In this document: in pieces, positions 45,441 to 54,242 of the stretch
Position numbering within the stretch: position 1 is the stretch's first letter
Layout of the letters: each line of letters opens with the position of its first letter
From: Bacteroides thetaiotaomicron VPI-5482
GTDB taxonomy: Bacteria > Bacteroidota > Bacteroidia > Bacteroidales > Bacteroidaceae
Direction of reading: 5' to 3'
DNA: 64,000 nucleotides
NCBI RefSeq assembly: GCF_000011065.1
Contig: NC_004663.1
Location: 2,418,001 to 2,482,000, forward strand
Program-made: the position numbers and the translations under genes
Notes under the pieces: generated by a model
Told to the model about the DNA's origin: nothing
Databases searched by the model: none
The model's input: only the letters and a program-made list of their open reading frames with translations

Positions 45441-45476
45441 AAAATAAGTGACTTATACTTATTTTTCATACATTTG
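45441..45476 (+). promoter_or_regulatory. Promoter and probable operator of the TetR gene
   Basis: The -7 box TACATTTG lies at 45469-45476. Directly upstream is a dyad with 9-bp arms, AAAATAAGT (45441-45449) and ACTTATTTT (45457-45465), and a 7-bp centre. It covers the spacer and -33 region, a usual site for TetR autorepression. Confidence 0.6.
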
Positions 45477-45496
45477 TATGCAACAAAGAAATAAAC

Positions 45497-46225
45497 ATGG
45501 AACAATCGAAGAATAAACGTGCACGCCGTACCCGCGCCGAACTGGAAGCGGACGTGTTTGATGCCATCCGGCAGTTAGCAAGTGAAAAAGGTCTGGCGCA
45601 AATTACCTTTACAGATATTATGCAAAGAGCCGACATACAAATGTCCGTCCTGCTCAATAACTATAAGAATATTGAGCGATTGCTGGATAAGTACGCTTAC
45701 ATTTCTGATTATTGGCTGCACGATCTTTTCGATGAAGAACACCCTACAGACAAAGCCAACGAGGACATCATGAAAAGCACCTTAAAGGCTTTGGCAAATT
45801 ACTTATATGACAATACCGATATGCAGCACTTGCTAGTGTGGGAACTCGAAGCGGACAATTCGACCACAAGACGTATGGCACGAAGCAGGGAAAAGCATTA
45901 CAAATTGGCTATAGAAGAATACAAGCATTTGTTTGAAGGAACGGGTATCCCAATTGATATAATAGCGGGACTTCTTACTGCCGGGACATATTACCTGATA
46001 TTACACCGTAAGCGTTCCACATTTTTTAGTGTGGATTATCAGCGGAAGGAAAATCGGGAACGCTTGTACAGTACACTTGAATATCTTTCCGGTCTGGTGT
46101 TCTCCGCACTCAAAGAGCACAACCAAACCATAGAGATAGCCCGTAATTTCAAGCAGAAAGGTATAGCGGATGATGTGATAGCAGAATGCACGGGTTTGTC
46201 TGTCGATGTGGTGAAAGGGCTTTAG
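45497..46225 (+). CDS. TetR/AcrR-family transcriptional regulator
   Basis: 242 residues. The N-terminal HTH is RAELEADVFDAIRQLASEKG and ITFTDIMQRADIQMSVLLNN. The C-terminal ligand domain is helical. The last 25 residues (NFKQKGIADDVIAECTGLSV) resemble the short helix-turn-helix tail of Rpn-type and other Bacteroides proteins (KGxxxxxIAexTGLS). A dyad overlapping its own promoter suggests autoregulation. It is not next to an obvious target on its own strand; the neighbouring efflux operon converges on it and could be a target. Confidence 0.8.
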   Translation: MEQSKNKRARRTRAELEADVFDAIRQLASEKGLAQITFTDIMQRADIQMSVLLNNYKNIERLLDKYAYISDYWLHDLFDEEHPTDKANEDIMKSTLKALANYLYDNTDMQHLLVWELEADNSTTRRMARSREKHYKLAIEEYKHLFEGTGIPIDIIAGLLTAGTYYLILHRKRSTFFSVDYQRKENRERLYSTLEYLSGLVFSALKEHNQTIEIARNFKQKGIADDVIAECTGLSVDVVKGL

Positions 46226-46416
46226 ATTGATCATTTGTCAAGTTTTCATATGGAGACAAAGAATAGCCCAGCCGCTTTTACCAAACAAGCGGGAAACTAC
46301 ATTATTAGAGATTGAGCGTTTGAGGCAGCCATAAAATAGTAGGCATAAGACAGATACCACTATACTGCTATCCGATTAATACATAGCATGATACAAGTTG
46401 CTATATTCTCAAAGTA

Positions 46417-46522
46417 TTCTCATGCCTTTGAGAAAAAATTCTCACCACAGTGAGAAAAAGTTCTCGTGCCTTTGAGAATTATTTCTCAATGCGATGAGAA
46501 AATGTTCTCATTGTGGTGAGAA
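46417..46522. repeat. Five tandem 18-bp palindromes at exact 22-bp period
   Basis: TTCTC-N8-GAGAA occurs at 46417, 46439, 46461, 46483 and 46505, each 18 bp with 4-bp spacers. Position N1 is A in four copies and G in one, and N8 is T in all, so the core is TTCTCA-N6-TGAGAA. An extra TTCTC half-site lies 11 bp before the first copy (46406). The array is in the gap between the convergent 3' ends of the two TetR genes. It could bind a dimeric protein on one face of the helix or form five RNA stems downstream of the TetR gene. Confidence 0.85.
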
Positions 46523-46699
46523 TAAAAGCGTTTATACTAACCTGCCAACAGTTAACTGCCTTTCTGCTTATCTCCGGATTTAATTGACAAGATTTAAAAA
46601 GCAACTTAATATATCACATGATTGTGAATTTCAGAGAATAACTCATTTCAAACAAATAAAAAGGCGTGCCTGCTTAAAAAGCAATACACGCCCTTCCTT

Positions 46700-47308
46700 T
46701 CATACACAAACATTGAATTTATCCAGTTTCAGGTGTTCGTCAATATACCGAATGCCGTCCACCTCAAAAAGCCCTCGTAAGAGAGTATGGTTCAGCGTCC
46801 GCTGAACAACATACGGAGTACCTTGCAGGCAACTCTGATAAATAACCTCCTGCAAATCTGCCGCAAAGCGATCCGGATCGACTCCCGGAAGCAGGTAACC
46901 ACAGATTTTGCAATGCGTCAGTACGTCGATAAACTGCTGCAACCAGAAGGCCTCTTCCCGTTTGAAGGAAGCACGGTAATCTTCATTCGCGGCGATATCC
47001 AGCAATAAAGTCTTTCCTAACGAATGCAATAGCGTGAGATACCCGTTCACTGTGGCAAAAAGCACCTGCATACACGAACTGTCCATCCGCATCTGACTTT
47101 GTTTCAGACGACTTCTGATCCCGTTGGTGAAATCATAAAGACAGATGCGGAACAGACAAGTCTTACTGGGGAACAGCTTGTAAAGCGTACGCTTCGACAT
47201 CTTCATCCCCTTGGCTATGTCATCCATGGTCAGTCCGTCAGCACCGTGCAGATACATCTCGTGTTTGGTGTATTCGATTATCTGACACCGTACTTTTTCA
47301 GGATTCAT
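46700..47308 (-). CDS. TetR/AcrR-family regulator, last gene of the efflux operon
   Basis: 202 residues. HTH: ADGLTMDDIAKGMKMSKRTL and YKLFPSKTCLF. The C-terminal domain is helical, with LQEVIYQSCLQGTPYVV near the end. It starts 9 bp after the TolC-family gene and so is part of the MFP-RND-TolC transcript, an arrangement in which the regulator senses pump substrates and represses its own operon. No operator was identified. Confidence 0.82.
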   Translation of the reverse strand: MNPEKVRCQIIEYTKHEMYLHGADGLTMDDIAKGMKMSKRTLYKLFPSKTCLFRICLYDFTNGIRSRLKQSQMRMDSSCMQVLFATVNGYLTLLHSLGKTLLLDIAANEDYRASFKREEAFWLQQFIDVLTHCKICGYLLPGVDPDRFAADLQEVIYQSCLQGTPYVVQRTLNHTLLRGLFEVDGIRYIDEHLKLDKFNVCV

Positions 47309-47317
47309 ACTATCCTC

Positions 47318-48691
47318 CTACATCCGGCCTCCGCCCAAAGCCTGATACAGTGTAATCACGCCCTGGATTTCGGTAAAGCGATTGGCTACCTGTGAAAGTC
47401 TGGCGTTCAGCAATGTCTGCTGTGCGGTCAGTACTTCCAGATAAGTAGTATTATTACTATGTTCCATCAAAAGACTAGTGCTTCTGGCAGCAGTCTGCAA
47501 AGAGGTGATCTGCTTATCGTAGAAAGCGGATTTCTCACGGGCCGTCTGATATTGCACCAGTGCCTCGTTTACTTCCACACCTGCGTTCAGCAATGTCTGT
47601 TCAAAGCTGAGGCGGGCTTCTTCCTGCTGTGCCTTCGCTATTTTCAGCTGGGCGATATTCACTCCCTTGTTAAATAAAGGTTGCGTCAGTGAAGCTACGG
47701 CAGAAGCAACAAACTTGCCCGGATTGATAATCATGCTACCGGCACTGTTTGTCCATCCGGCACTCCCGCTCAGCGTGATGGAAGGATAGAAAGCGGCACG
47801 GGCAGCATTCGTCGTATAGAACGCCTGCGCTAAAGAGAACTCCGCGCTACGTACATCCGGACGGTTGGAAAGCATCTGCAAAGGAATCCCTACGGAGAAG
47901 TCTTCCGGCAACTGCTGGTTTTCCAGTTTGCCGCGTTGCATCTTGTGAGGTGTTTCCGCCAGCAACAAAGCCATTGAGTTCTCGGTCTGATTGATTTGTT
48001 CTTTCAGGTCGAGCACTGTCGTACATATATTATAATAGGTAGCTTCCGTCTGAGCCAGTCCGGCTTCGGTCATCATACCGGCCTTCTTCATGGCACGGGC
48101 TGTCCGCACGCTCTCTTTCCATGCCGCTTCGGTGGACACGGAAATCTCATATTGAGCGTCGAGCATCAGCAAGGTATAATAAGTATTCGCCACGGCAGAC
48201 ACCAATTGCGTCTTCACCGCCTGTTCATACTCCTTGCTCTGCTCATAGGCCGCTTTTGCCCGACGTTTGGCCGTGGTCACCTTTCCGAAGATATCCAGTT
48301 CCCACGAGGCAGTCACCGGCAATGAGTAGGTCTGTGTCGCTTTGCCACGGTCGAAGCTGCTCACAGCTCCTTCCGGTGCGAGAAACAAAGAGGGCAGATA
48401 AGAAAGCTTGGACGTCAGCAACGAAGCCTCCGCTTCTTTCACACGGAGATGCGCTGTCTGCATATCCGTATTCCGTACCAAAGCCGAATCGATCAAATTC
48501 TGCAAATACGAGTCAGTAAAGACCTCTCTCCACGAGAGATTACCGAAGTTCGCCGTATCGGCGGAAGCGACGGTCTCGCTTCCATAAAGTCCTTCGGGGA
48601 CTTCCGATACAGGTTTGTATTTATTGTAGATACCGCAACTACTCAACACGAGCGTTGCTGCGGATAAGATTAATATTTTCTTCATCATCAA
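47318..48691 (-). CDS. TolC/OprM-family outer-membrane efflux channel
   Basis: 457 residues. A lipobox lies in LVLSSCGIYNKYK (Cys19), as in OprM-type channels. Two repeats of the TolC fold follow: DTQMQTAHLRVKEAEASLLT-type helices, beta-strand ITLSGSAGWTN, and the second repeat SFEQTLLNAGVEVNEALVQY. It is the outer-membrane duct of the tripartite pump; the stop codon of the RND gene is immediately upstream. Trans-envelope export of hydrophobic drugs or bile components is the general role of such pumps in Bacteroides; the substrate here is not known. Confidence 0.88.
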   Translation of the reverse strand: MMMKKILILSAATLVLSSCGIYNKYKPVSEVPEGLYGSETVASADTANFGNLSWREVFTDSYLQNLIDSALVRNTDMQTAHLRVKEAEASLLTSKLSYLPSLFLAPEGAVSSFDRGKATQTYSLPVTASWELDIFGKVTTAKRRAKAAYEQSKEYEQAVKTQLVSAVANTYYTLLMLDAQYEISVSTEAAWKESVRTARAMKKAGMMTEAGLAQTEATYYNICTTVLDLKEQINQTENSMALLLAETPHKMQRGKLENQQLPEDFSVGIPLQMLSNRPDVRSAEFSLAQAFYTTNAARAAFYPSITLSGSAGWTNSAGSMIINPGKFVASAVASLTQPLFNKGVNIAQLKIAKAQQEEARLSFEQTLLNAGVEVNEALVQYQTAREKSAFYDKQITSLQTAARSTSLLMEHSNNTTYLEVLTAQQTLLNARLSQVANRFTEIQGVITLYQALGGGRM

Positions 48692-51600
48692 TTATTTTTT
48701 TCCTGCTTTAGATTTTTCTTCTTCACTCACCTTGATTTCTTCCTCGATCTGCCAGTCTTCCGTAGGTCTGCTCTGCACAGGGCGTAAGCGTTCCTGCAAC
48801 CACTGGAAAGCGATAAACAAAGTAGGCACGATGAAAAGTAATGCCAGCGTACCGATCGTCATACCACCGACTACACCCGTACCCAGCGAACGGTTACCAT
48901 TGGCTCCTACACCGCTGGACAACATCAATGGGAACAGACCGAAGATCATCGTCAACGCTGTCATCAGAATCGGACGCAAACGGGCTTTGGCTGCACTTAC
49001 CGCGGAAGCGATCAGTCCCATGCCTGCCTTACGGCGTTCGGCAGCGTATTCGGTCAACAGGATGGCCGTCTTTGCCAACAGACCGATCAACATAATCAAA
49101 CCTGTCTGCAAGTAAATGTTATTCTCCAGTCCGAACATCCATGCGAAGAGGAAACTTCCCATCAATCCGCAAGGCACACTCAGAAGCACGGCGAACGGAA
49201 TGATAAAGCTCTCGTACAATGCACTCAGAATCAGATAAATCATCAGGAAGCAGATACCAAAGATGATCATAGTCGTACCGCTTTGCTGATTTTCCTCACG
49301 GGTGATGCCTCCGTAATCATAGCCATATCCCTTGGGAAGAGACTGTACGGCTGTTTCCTGTACGGCCTTGATAGCGTCTCCCGTACTATATCCGTCTGCC
49401 GGCATCGCATTCACGGCGATGGAATTGTACATATTGAAACGGCTCAGCGACTCTGCACCGTAGCTGCGTGTCAACGTTACGAACTGGCTCAGCGGAGCCA
49501 TCTCTCCGTTCGACATACGTACGAAAGCATTGTCCAGTGAGGTTTCGTCCAGACGGAATTGCGGGTCTGCCTGAATCATGACTCTGTATACTTTGGAGAA
49601 ACGGTTGAAGTTGGACACGTACTGACCGCCATAATAACCGGACAGTGTACTCAGTACCGCATCCGGTGTAATGCCTGCGCGTTTACACTTGGCTGCATCC
49701 ACCTCTACCGTCCACTGCGGATAGCGCACATCGAACGTAGAATATGCCATCGCAATTTCCGGACGCTGGTTCAATACCCCCAAATATTGCTGGGTAGTGG
49801 TAAAGAATTCGTTGATATCACCGCCCATCTTATCCTGCATATGGAGTTCCAGCGCATTACCCATACCGTAACCCGGAATCATACCCGGCGAAATAGCGAA
49901 GACACTGGCATCCTTGATATCGGCCGTACGACCGTACACCTGACCGATGACTGCCTGTACATTATCCTCGTCATTCGGACGTTCGTCCCACGGTTTCAGC
50001 TTCAGAATCAACATACCGAACGAGCTTCCCTGTCCTGCCAGCAATCCGTAGCCGGCCACTTTCTGCACGTGCTTAATCTGCGGAATATCCATCAGACGCT
50101 TTTCGATGCGTTCCATCACTTCGTCGGTCGTAGTCAGCGAACTACCGGCCGCCGTACTTACATTGACGAATACCACACCCTGGTCTTCGTCCGGCACCAG
50201 ACTGGTCTTCGTCGTGTTCATCAGGAATACAAGCAACACTACGGAGCAAACGAGCAGCGACCATGCCAGCCATCTGCGTTTGATAAAGATCAGCACCACA
50301 TTCTTGTATTTCTCTATCAGAATATCGAAAGCCGAATTGAATGCTTTACGGAAACTTGCCGCAAAGTTATTCTTCTGCGTACCGTCTTCATTGATATAGG
50401 GCTTCAGCAGCAACGCACACAATGCCGGACTCAGCGTCAACGCATTAATAGCGGAAATACCAACGGCAACCGCCATCGTCAGACCAAACTGGGTATAGAA
50501 CGTACCGGAAGTACCGCCCATGAAGGATACCGGAATAAATACTGCCATAAACACCAGCGAAGAGGTGATAACAGCATTACTGATACCTTTCATTGCATCG
50601 ATACTTGCCATATAGGACGACCTGTACCCCACGTCGAAGCGTGCCTGCACCGCCTCGACGACAATAATGGCGTCGTCCACCACCGTACCGATGACGAGCA
50701 CGAGCGCAAACAGCGTGAGCAGATTGATACTGAATCCTGCCAGCGCCATGAAAGCAAACGTACCGATGAGCGAAACAATGACTCCCACCAAAGGAATCAG
50801 CGTAGAACGGAAGTCCTGCAAGAACACATATACTACAAGGATAACCAAGATAATCGCCTCGATCAACGTCTTCACCACCTCATGGATAGAAGCGAACAGG
50901 AAGTCGTTCGAACTCATGATCTGCGTCAGTTCCACTCCTTTCGGAAGGTCTTTGCGGACTTCTTCAAGTAGTTCATCAATATTCTGATTGACTTCGGTCG
51001 CATTGGAGCCTGCCGTCTGGAACACCATACACGAAACGCCCGGATGACCGTCCATTCCACCGTGATAAGCATAGCTATCCTGTCCCAACTGTACCTCGGC
51101 GATGTCTTTCAACTTCAGGACCTCACCATTGTCCGTAGAACGAATGACAATATCTCCAAATTCTTCCGGAGTGATCAGACGTCCTTTATATTTCATTGTA
51201 TACTGATAGGTTTCGTTCGAGTTTTCACCAAATGAACCGGTAGCCGATTCGATATTCTGCTCGGCTAGCACACCGGTGATGTCCGACGGAATCAGTTTGT
51301 ACTGAGCCATCACGTCCGGCTTCATCCATACACGCATACTATATTCACCTCCCATAATCATCAGGTCACCTACCCCCGAGATACGAAGAATCTGCGGTTT
51401 GATATTGATACTGATATAGTTGGAGAGGAAGTTTTCATCGTAGCTATCGTCCGGACTGGAGAGCGAGAACATCTGCAGGATACTCGTCTGACGTTTGGAA
51501 GTTGTCACACCGACCTGCGTTACTTCTGCCGGAAGCTGTCCCGTCGCTCTCGACACGCGGTTCTGTACGTTGACCGCTGCCATGTCCGGGTCTGTTCCCT

Positions 51601-51889
51601 GCTTGAAGTACACGGTGATACTCACTGTACCGGCATTGGTGGCGGTAGAAGTCATGTAAGTCATGTCTTCCACACCATTGATCGCTTCTTCCAAAGGAGC
51701 AATCACACTCTTCTGCAAAGTTTCCGCACTGGCGCCATAATAGGTGGTACTCACCATAATGGTTGGCGGAGCAATATCGGGATATTGTTCGACGGGCAGA
51801 CTGAACAGCCCGATGATACCCACAACGACAATCGTAATAGAGATGACTGCCGATAATACGGGGCGTTCAATAAAGGTTCTTAAATTCAT
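48692..51889 (-). CDS. RND-family (AcrB-like) inner-membrane efflux transporter
   Basis: 1065 residues with the expected 12 transmembrane segments in two halves. The proton-relay residues are visible: Asp-Asp in VLVIGTVVDDAIIVVEAV (TM4) and Lys in MLIGLLAKTAILLTEYA (TM10). The N-terminus MNLRTFIERPVLSAVISITI and the docking-domain motif QVGVTTSKRQT are typical of hydrophobe/amphiphile RND pumps. It uses the proton gradient to drive export with the adjacent MFP and TolC proteins. Confidence 0.95.
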   Translation of the reverse strand: MNLRTFIERPVLSAVISITIVVVGIIGLFSLPVEQYPDIAPPTIMVSTTYYGASAETLQKSVIAPLEEAINGVEDMTYMTSTATNAGTVSITVYFKQGTDPDMAAVNVQNRVSRATGQLPAEVTQVGVTTSKRQTSILQMFSLSSPDDSYDENFLSNYISINIKPQILRISGVGDLMIMGGEYSMRVWMKPDVMAQYKLIPSDITGVLAEQNIESATGSFGENSNETYQYTMKYKGRLITPEEFGDIVIRSTDNGEVLKLKDIAEVQLGQDSYAYHGGMDGHPGVSCMVFQTAGSNATEVNQNIDELLEEVRKDLPKGVELTQIMSSNDFLFASIHEVVKTLIEAIILVILVVYVFLQDFRSTLIPLVGVIVSLIGTFAFMALAGFSINLLTLFALVLVIGTVVDDAIIVVEAVQARFDVGYRSSYMASIDAMKGISNAVITSSLVFMAVFIPVSFMGGTSGTFYTQFGLTMAVAVGISAINALTLSPALCALLLKPYINEDGTQKNNFAASFRKAFNSAFDILIEKYKNVVLIFIKRRWLAWSLLVCSVVLLVFLMNTTKTSLVPDEDQGVVFVNVSTAAGSSLTTTDEVMERIEKRLMDIPQIKHVQKVAGYGLLAGQGSSFGMLILKLKPWDERPNDEDNVQAVIGQVYGRTADIKDASVFAISPGMIPGYGMGNALELHMQDKMGGDINEFFTTTQQYLGVLNQRPEIAMAYSTFDVRYPQWTVEVDAAKCKRAGITPDAVLSTLSGYYGGQYVSNFNRFSKVYRVMIQADPQFRLDETSLDNAFVRMSNGEMAPLSQFVTLTRSYGAESLSRFNMYNSIAVNAMPADGYSTGDAIKAVQETAVQSLPKGYGYDYGGITREENQQSGTTMIIFGICFLMIYLILSALYESFIIPFAVLLSVPCGLMGSFLFAWMFGLENNIYLQTGLIMLIGLLAKTAILLTEYAAERRKAGMGLIASAVSAAKARLRPILMTALTMIFGLFPLMLSSGVGANGNRSLGTGVVGGMTIGTLALLFIVPTLFIAFQWLQERLRPVQSRPTEDWQIEEEIKVSEEEKSKAGKK

Positions 51890-51907
51890 GGATGATTCCT
51901 CCTTTGT

Positions 51908-53050
51908 TTAATTTTCAGTAGTTGTCGTAGATGCCTGGGCAGTCTTTGCCTTAATCGGAGTACCTTCACGAAGCAATCCTACGCCTTCCGCCACAATCAC
52001 ATCGCCCGGAGACAGTCCTTCATCCACGATAAATTCGCGGCCGCCGTTCACACGGGTCACCTGCACCTGACTGGACTGCGCTTTGCCGTCTACTACCTTA
52101 TATACATATCTCTTATCCTGTATTTCGAAAGTAGCTCCCTGCGGGATCACCAAAGCTCCCGTTTTCTGTACCGGAATCACTACGTTACCCGCACCGCCGC
52201 TGTGCAGCAATCCGTCCTTATTAGGGAAAACGGCACGCAGGCTGACAGTACCCGTCGAACGGTCAATGACTCCGCTGATAGACTCGATCTGTCCCTGTTC
52301 GGGATAAGCCGATTTATCGTTCAGCTGCAAATCGATGGCGGGCATACTTTTCAGCGCCTCGTCTTTAGAGCCATACTGGCGAATCAATCCCAGCAACTGG
52401 TTTTCCGTCATCGAGAAGTAAACGTACATATCCGAATTGTCGGAAACGGTGGTCAGCGGTTCGGGGATACTGGAACTTACCAACGCACCTACGCGATAAG
52501 GCAATGTACCTACCACTCCGTCTGCCGGACTCTTCACTACCGTATAAGAAAGGTTATTACGGGCGCTCACTTCTTGTGCCTTGGCCTGCGCCAGTTGCGC
52601 TTTGGCAGCCAGAAGAGAATTTTTTGCCGTACTCAGATCGAAAGCGGAAACTACATTCTCCTTATACAGTTCCTCTTTGCTGTCGTAAGTCAGCTGTGCC
52701 GTCGCCAGAGACGCTTTGGCTGACTCTACATTCGCCACTGCCGTCTGCAGGGCTGCCTCATACGGCACTTGGTCGATGATGAACAGCGTCTGTCCGCTCT
52801 TCACCCGCTGTCCTTCGGTGACACTGACTTTTGTCAGCGTACCGCCTACCTGTGGATAAATATCGATGTCCTGACGTCCGCGGATAGTCGCCGAATAGGC
52901 ACTCGAAATCATCCGGTCGGTCGGAGAGACGGTCATAACTTCATATCCTGTTTCCATTTGTGTGGGTGGAGCTTGCTTACAACCTGCAGCAGCAACCAGA
53001 CAGCCGAGCAATAATAGCCCTTGCTTCATTTTACATACCTTTTTACTCAT
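51908..53050 (-). CDS. RND efflux membrane-fusion (AcrA-like) lipoprotein
   Basis: About 380 residues from ATG 53050 (MSKKVCKMKQGLLLLG). The in-frame TTG at 53083 is rejected because it coincides with the promoter -7 box. Lipobox VAAAGCKQAP. Domains in order: barrel-sandwich hybrid with lipoyl halves (VSVTEGQRVKSGQTLFIIDQ and YTVVKSPADGVVGTLPYRVG) around a helical hairpin (about 100-165), then beta-barrel and membrane-proximal domains. It links the RND pump to the outer-membrane channel. First gene of the operon, 18 bp before the RND gene. Confidence 0.92.
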   Translation of the reverse strand: MSKKVCKMKQGLLLLGCLVAAAGCKQAPPTQMETGYEVMTVSPTDRMISSAYSATIRGRQDIDIYPQVGGTLTKVSVTEGQRVKSGQTLFIIDQVPYEAALQTAVANVESAKASLATAQLTYDSKEELYKENVVSAFDLSTAKNSLLAAKAQLAQAKAQEVSARNNLSYTVVKSPADGVVGTLPYRVGALVSSSIPEPLTTVSDNSDMYVYFSMTENQLLGLIRQYGSKDEALKSMPAIDLQLNDKSAYPEQGQIESISGVIDRSTGTVSLRAVFPNKDGLLHSGGAGNVVIPVQKTGALVIPQGATFEIQDKRYVYKVVDGKAQSSQVQVTRVNGGREFIVDEGLSPGDVIVAEGVGLLREGTPIKAKTAQASTTTTEN

Positions 53051-53080
53051 TGTGTTACCTATTAAAATTTTTGATCGCGG

Positions 53081-53088
53081 CAAAGGTA
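53081..53088 (-). promoter_or_regulatory. Promoter -7 box of the efflux operon
   Basis: TACCTTTG on the minus strand, about 30 bp before the ATG at 53050. The -33 region is weak (T-rich, no exact TTTG), which would fit an activator such as the divergent AraC protein. Confidence 0.55.
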
Positions 53089-53176
53089 GACTCTTTTCAC
53101 CATAGAAAACTGGTCATAGTGTTTAGAGTTTTGTTCATTTTCGGAACAATATGAGCGATATTTAGTGAAAAAGTCC

Positions 53177-53184
53177 TATTTTTG
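53177..53184 (+). promoter_or_regulatory. Promoter -7 box of the AraC-family gene
   Basis: TATTTTTG matches TAnnTTTG, 20 bp before ATG 53205. No exact -33 TTTG at proper distance. Confidence 0.5.
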
Positions 53185-53204
53185 CCCACTAAATAAGAAT
53201 AGTT

Positions 53205-54053
53205 ATGATACAGAGAAACTCTACCCTTGCCGTTCTCCGGGAATCATTCGTTGCCGGAAGCGATGAGAATTTGTCACCTATCATGCATCACCTCTGGAAA
53301 ATGGAAGGGGGTGCCATCTATTTCTGCCGCAGTGGATGGGCACACGTCACCATCGATCTGAAAGAGTACGAAATCGTCAAAAACACTCAGGTGGTACTGC
53401 TCCCGGGAAGCATTATCCGCATCAACGGAAGCAGCAGTGACTTCACAGCCTCCTTTTTCGGATTTCCAAAGGATATGTTTCGGGAAGCCTGCCTGCGGTT
53501 AGAACCGACCTTCTTCCGTTTTATGAAGGAAAAACCATGCTATGTACTTCCCGATAAGGATACCGGAGCAATCAACGGATTGATACAGGCGACAACTGCT
53601 ATTTATAATGATCGCGAGAACCGCTTCCGCAATCAGATAGCCAAGAATCATCTCCAGTCTTTCATGCTGGACATTTACGATAAATGCTACCGCTACTTCG
53701 ACAAACAGGAAATAGAAGGGGGAAGCCGACAGGACGAAATCTTCAAGAAGTTTGTCGCATTAGTACACGAAAACTGCATTTCACAACGGGAAGTTAACTT
53801 CTACGCCAACGAACTTTGTATTTCGACCAAATATCTGACAGGTATCTGCCGCAGTGTGACCGGAGATTCCGCAAAGAAGATCATTGATGATTTCGCCATT
53901 CTCGAAATCAAAGTACTGCTCCAGTCCACGGAGCTGACAATGCAGGATATAGCCGACCGGCTCGGTTTCCCGGACCAGTCGTATTTAGGAAGATATTTCA
54001 AACGGCATGAAGGAATGTCGCCCAGAGAATATCAAAACAGATATGTTATATAG
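53205..54053 (+). CDS. AraC-family transcriptional regulator divergent from the efflux operon
   Basis: 282 residues. The N-terminal cupin-like domain (about 20-150, GGAIYFCRSGWAHVTIDLKE, VVLLPGSIIRING) probably binds a ligand. The C-terminal pair of HTH motifs (about 180-282) reads VNFYANELCISTKYLTGICR and LTMQDIADRLGFPDQSYLGR, then YFKRHEGMSPREYQ, the AraC signature. Divergence from the MFP-RND-TolC-TetR operon with a shared 155-bp promoter region suggests it controls the pump. Confidence 0.88.
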   Translation: MIQRNSTLAVLRESFVAGSDENLSPIMHHLWKMEGGAIYFCRSGWAHVTIDLKEYEIVKNTQVVLLPGSIIRINGSSSDFTASFFGFPKDMFREACLRLEPTFFRFMKEKPCYVLPDKDTGAINGLIQATTAIYNDRENRFRNQIAKNHLQSFMLDIYDKCYRYFDKQEIEGGSRQDEIFKKFVALVHENCISQREVNFYANELCISTKYLTGICRSVTGDSAKKIIDDFAILEIKVLLQSTELTMQDIADRLGFPDQSYLGRYFKRHEGMSPREYQNRYVI

Positions 54054-54196
54054 CAATCAGAAAAAAGAAATAACCATTATACATTAAGGAGTACAGAGAC
54101 CCGGATAGCAACCATAAGTTTGTGCAAAATCAGTCATTTTGCTATAAAATTAATAGAAATTATCATCTAAAGACAACAATGTATAACTTTTATTCC

Positions 54197-54204
54197 TACA
54201 TTTG
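54197..54204 (+). promoter_or_regulatory. Promoter -7 box of the malic enzyme gene
   Basis: TACATTTG, 38 bp before ATG 54243, matches the consensus; the -33 element is not clear. Confidence 0.5.
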
Positions 54205-54242
54205 CAGCCAAATGATAACTTATTAATAAAAATACCAATACC

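Noticed and set aside
46406..46522. CRISPR array
   Set aside because: The conserved part is only 10-12 bp of a dyad with 8-bp variable centres; spacers are far too short and there are no cas genes.
49559..50971. Rightward frame of 470 codons
   Set aside because: Antisense to the RND transporter gene; composition is that of a shadow frame.
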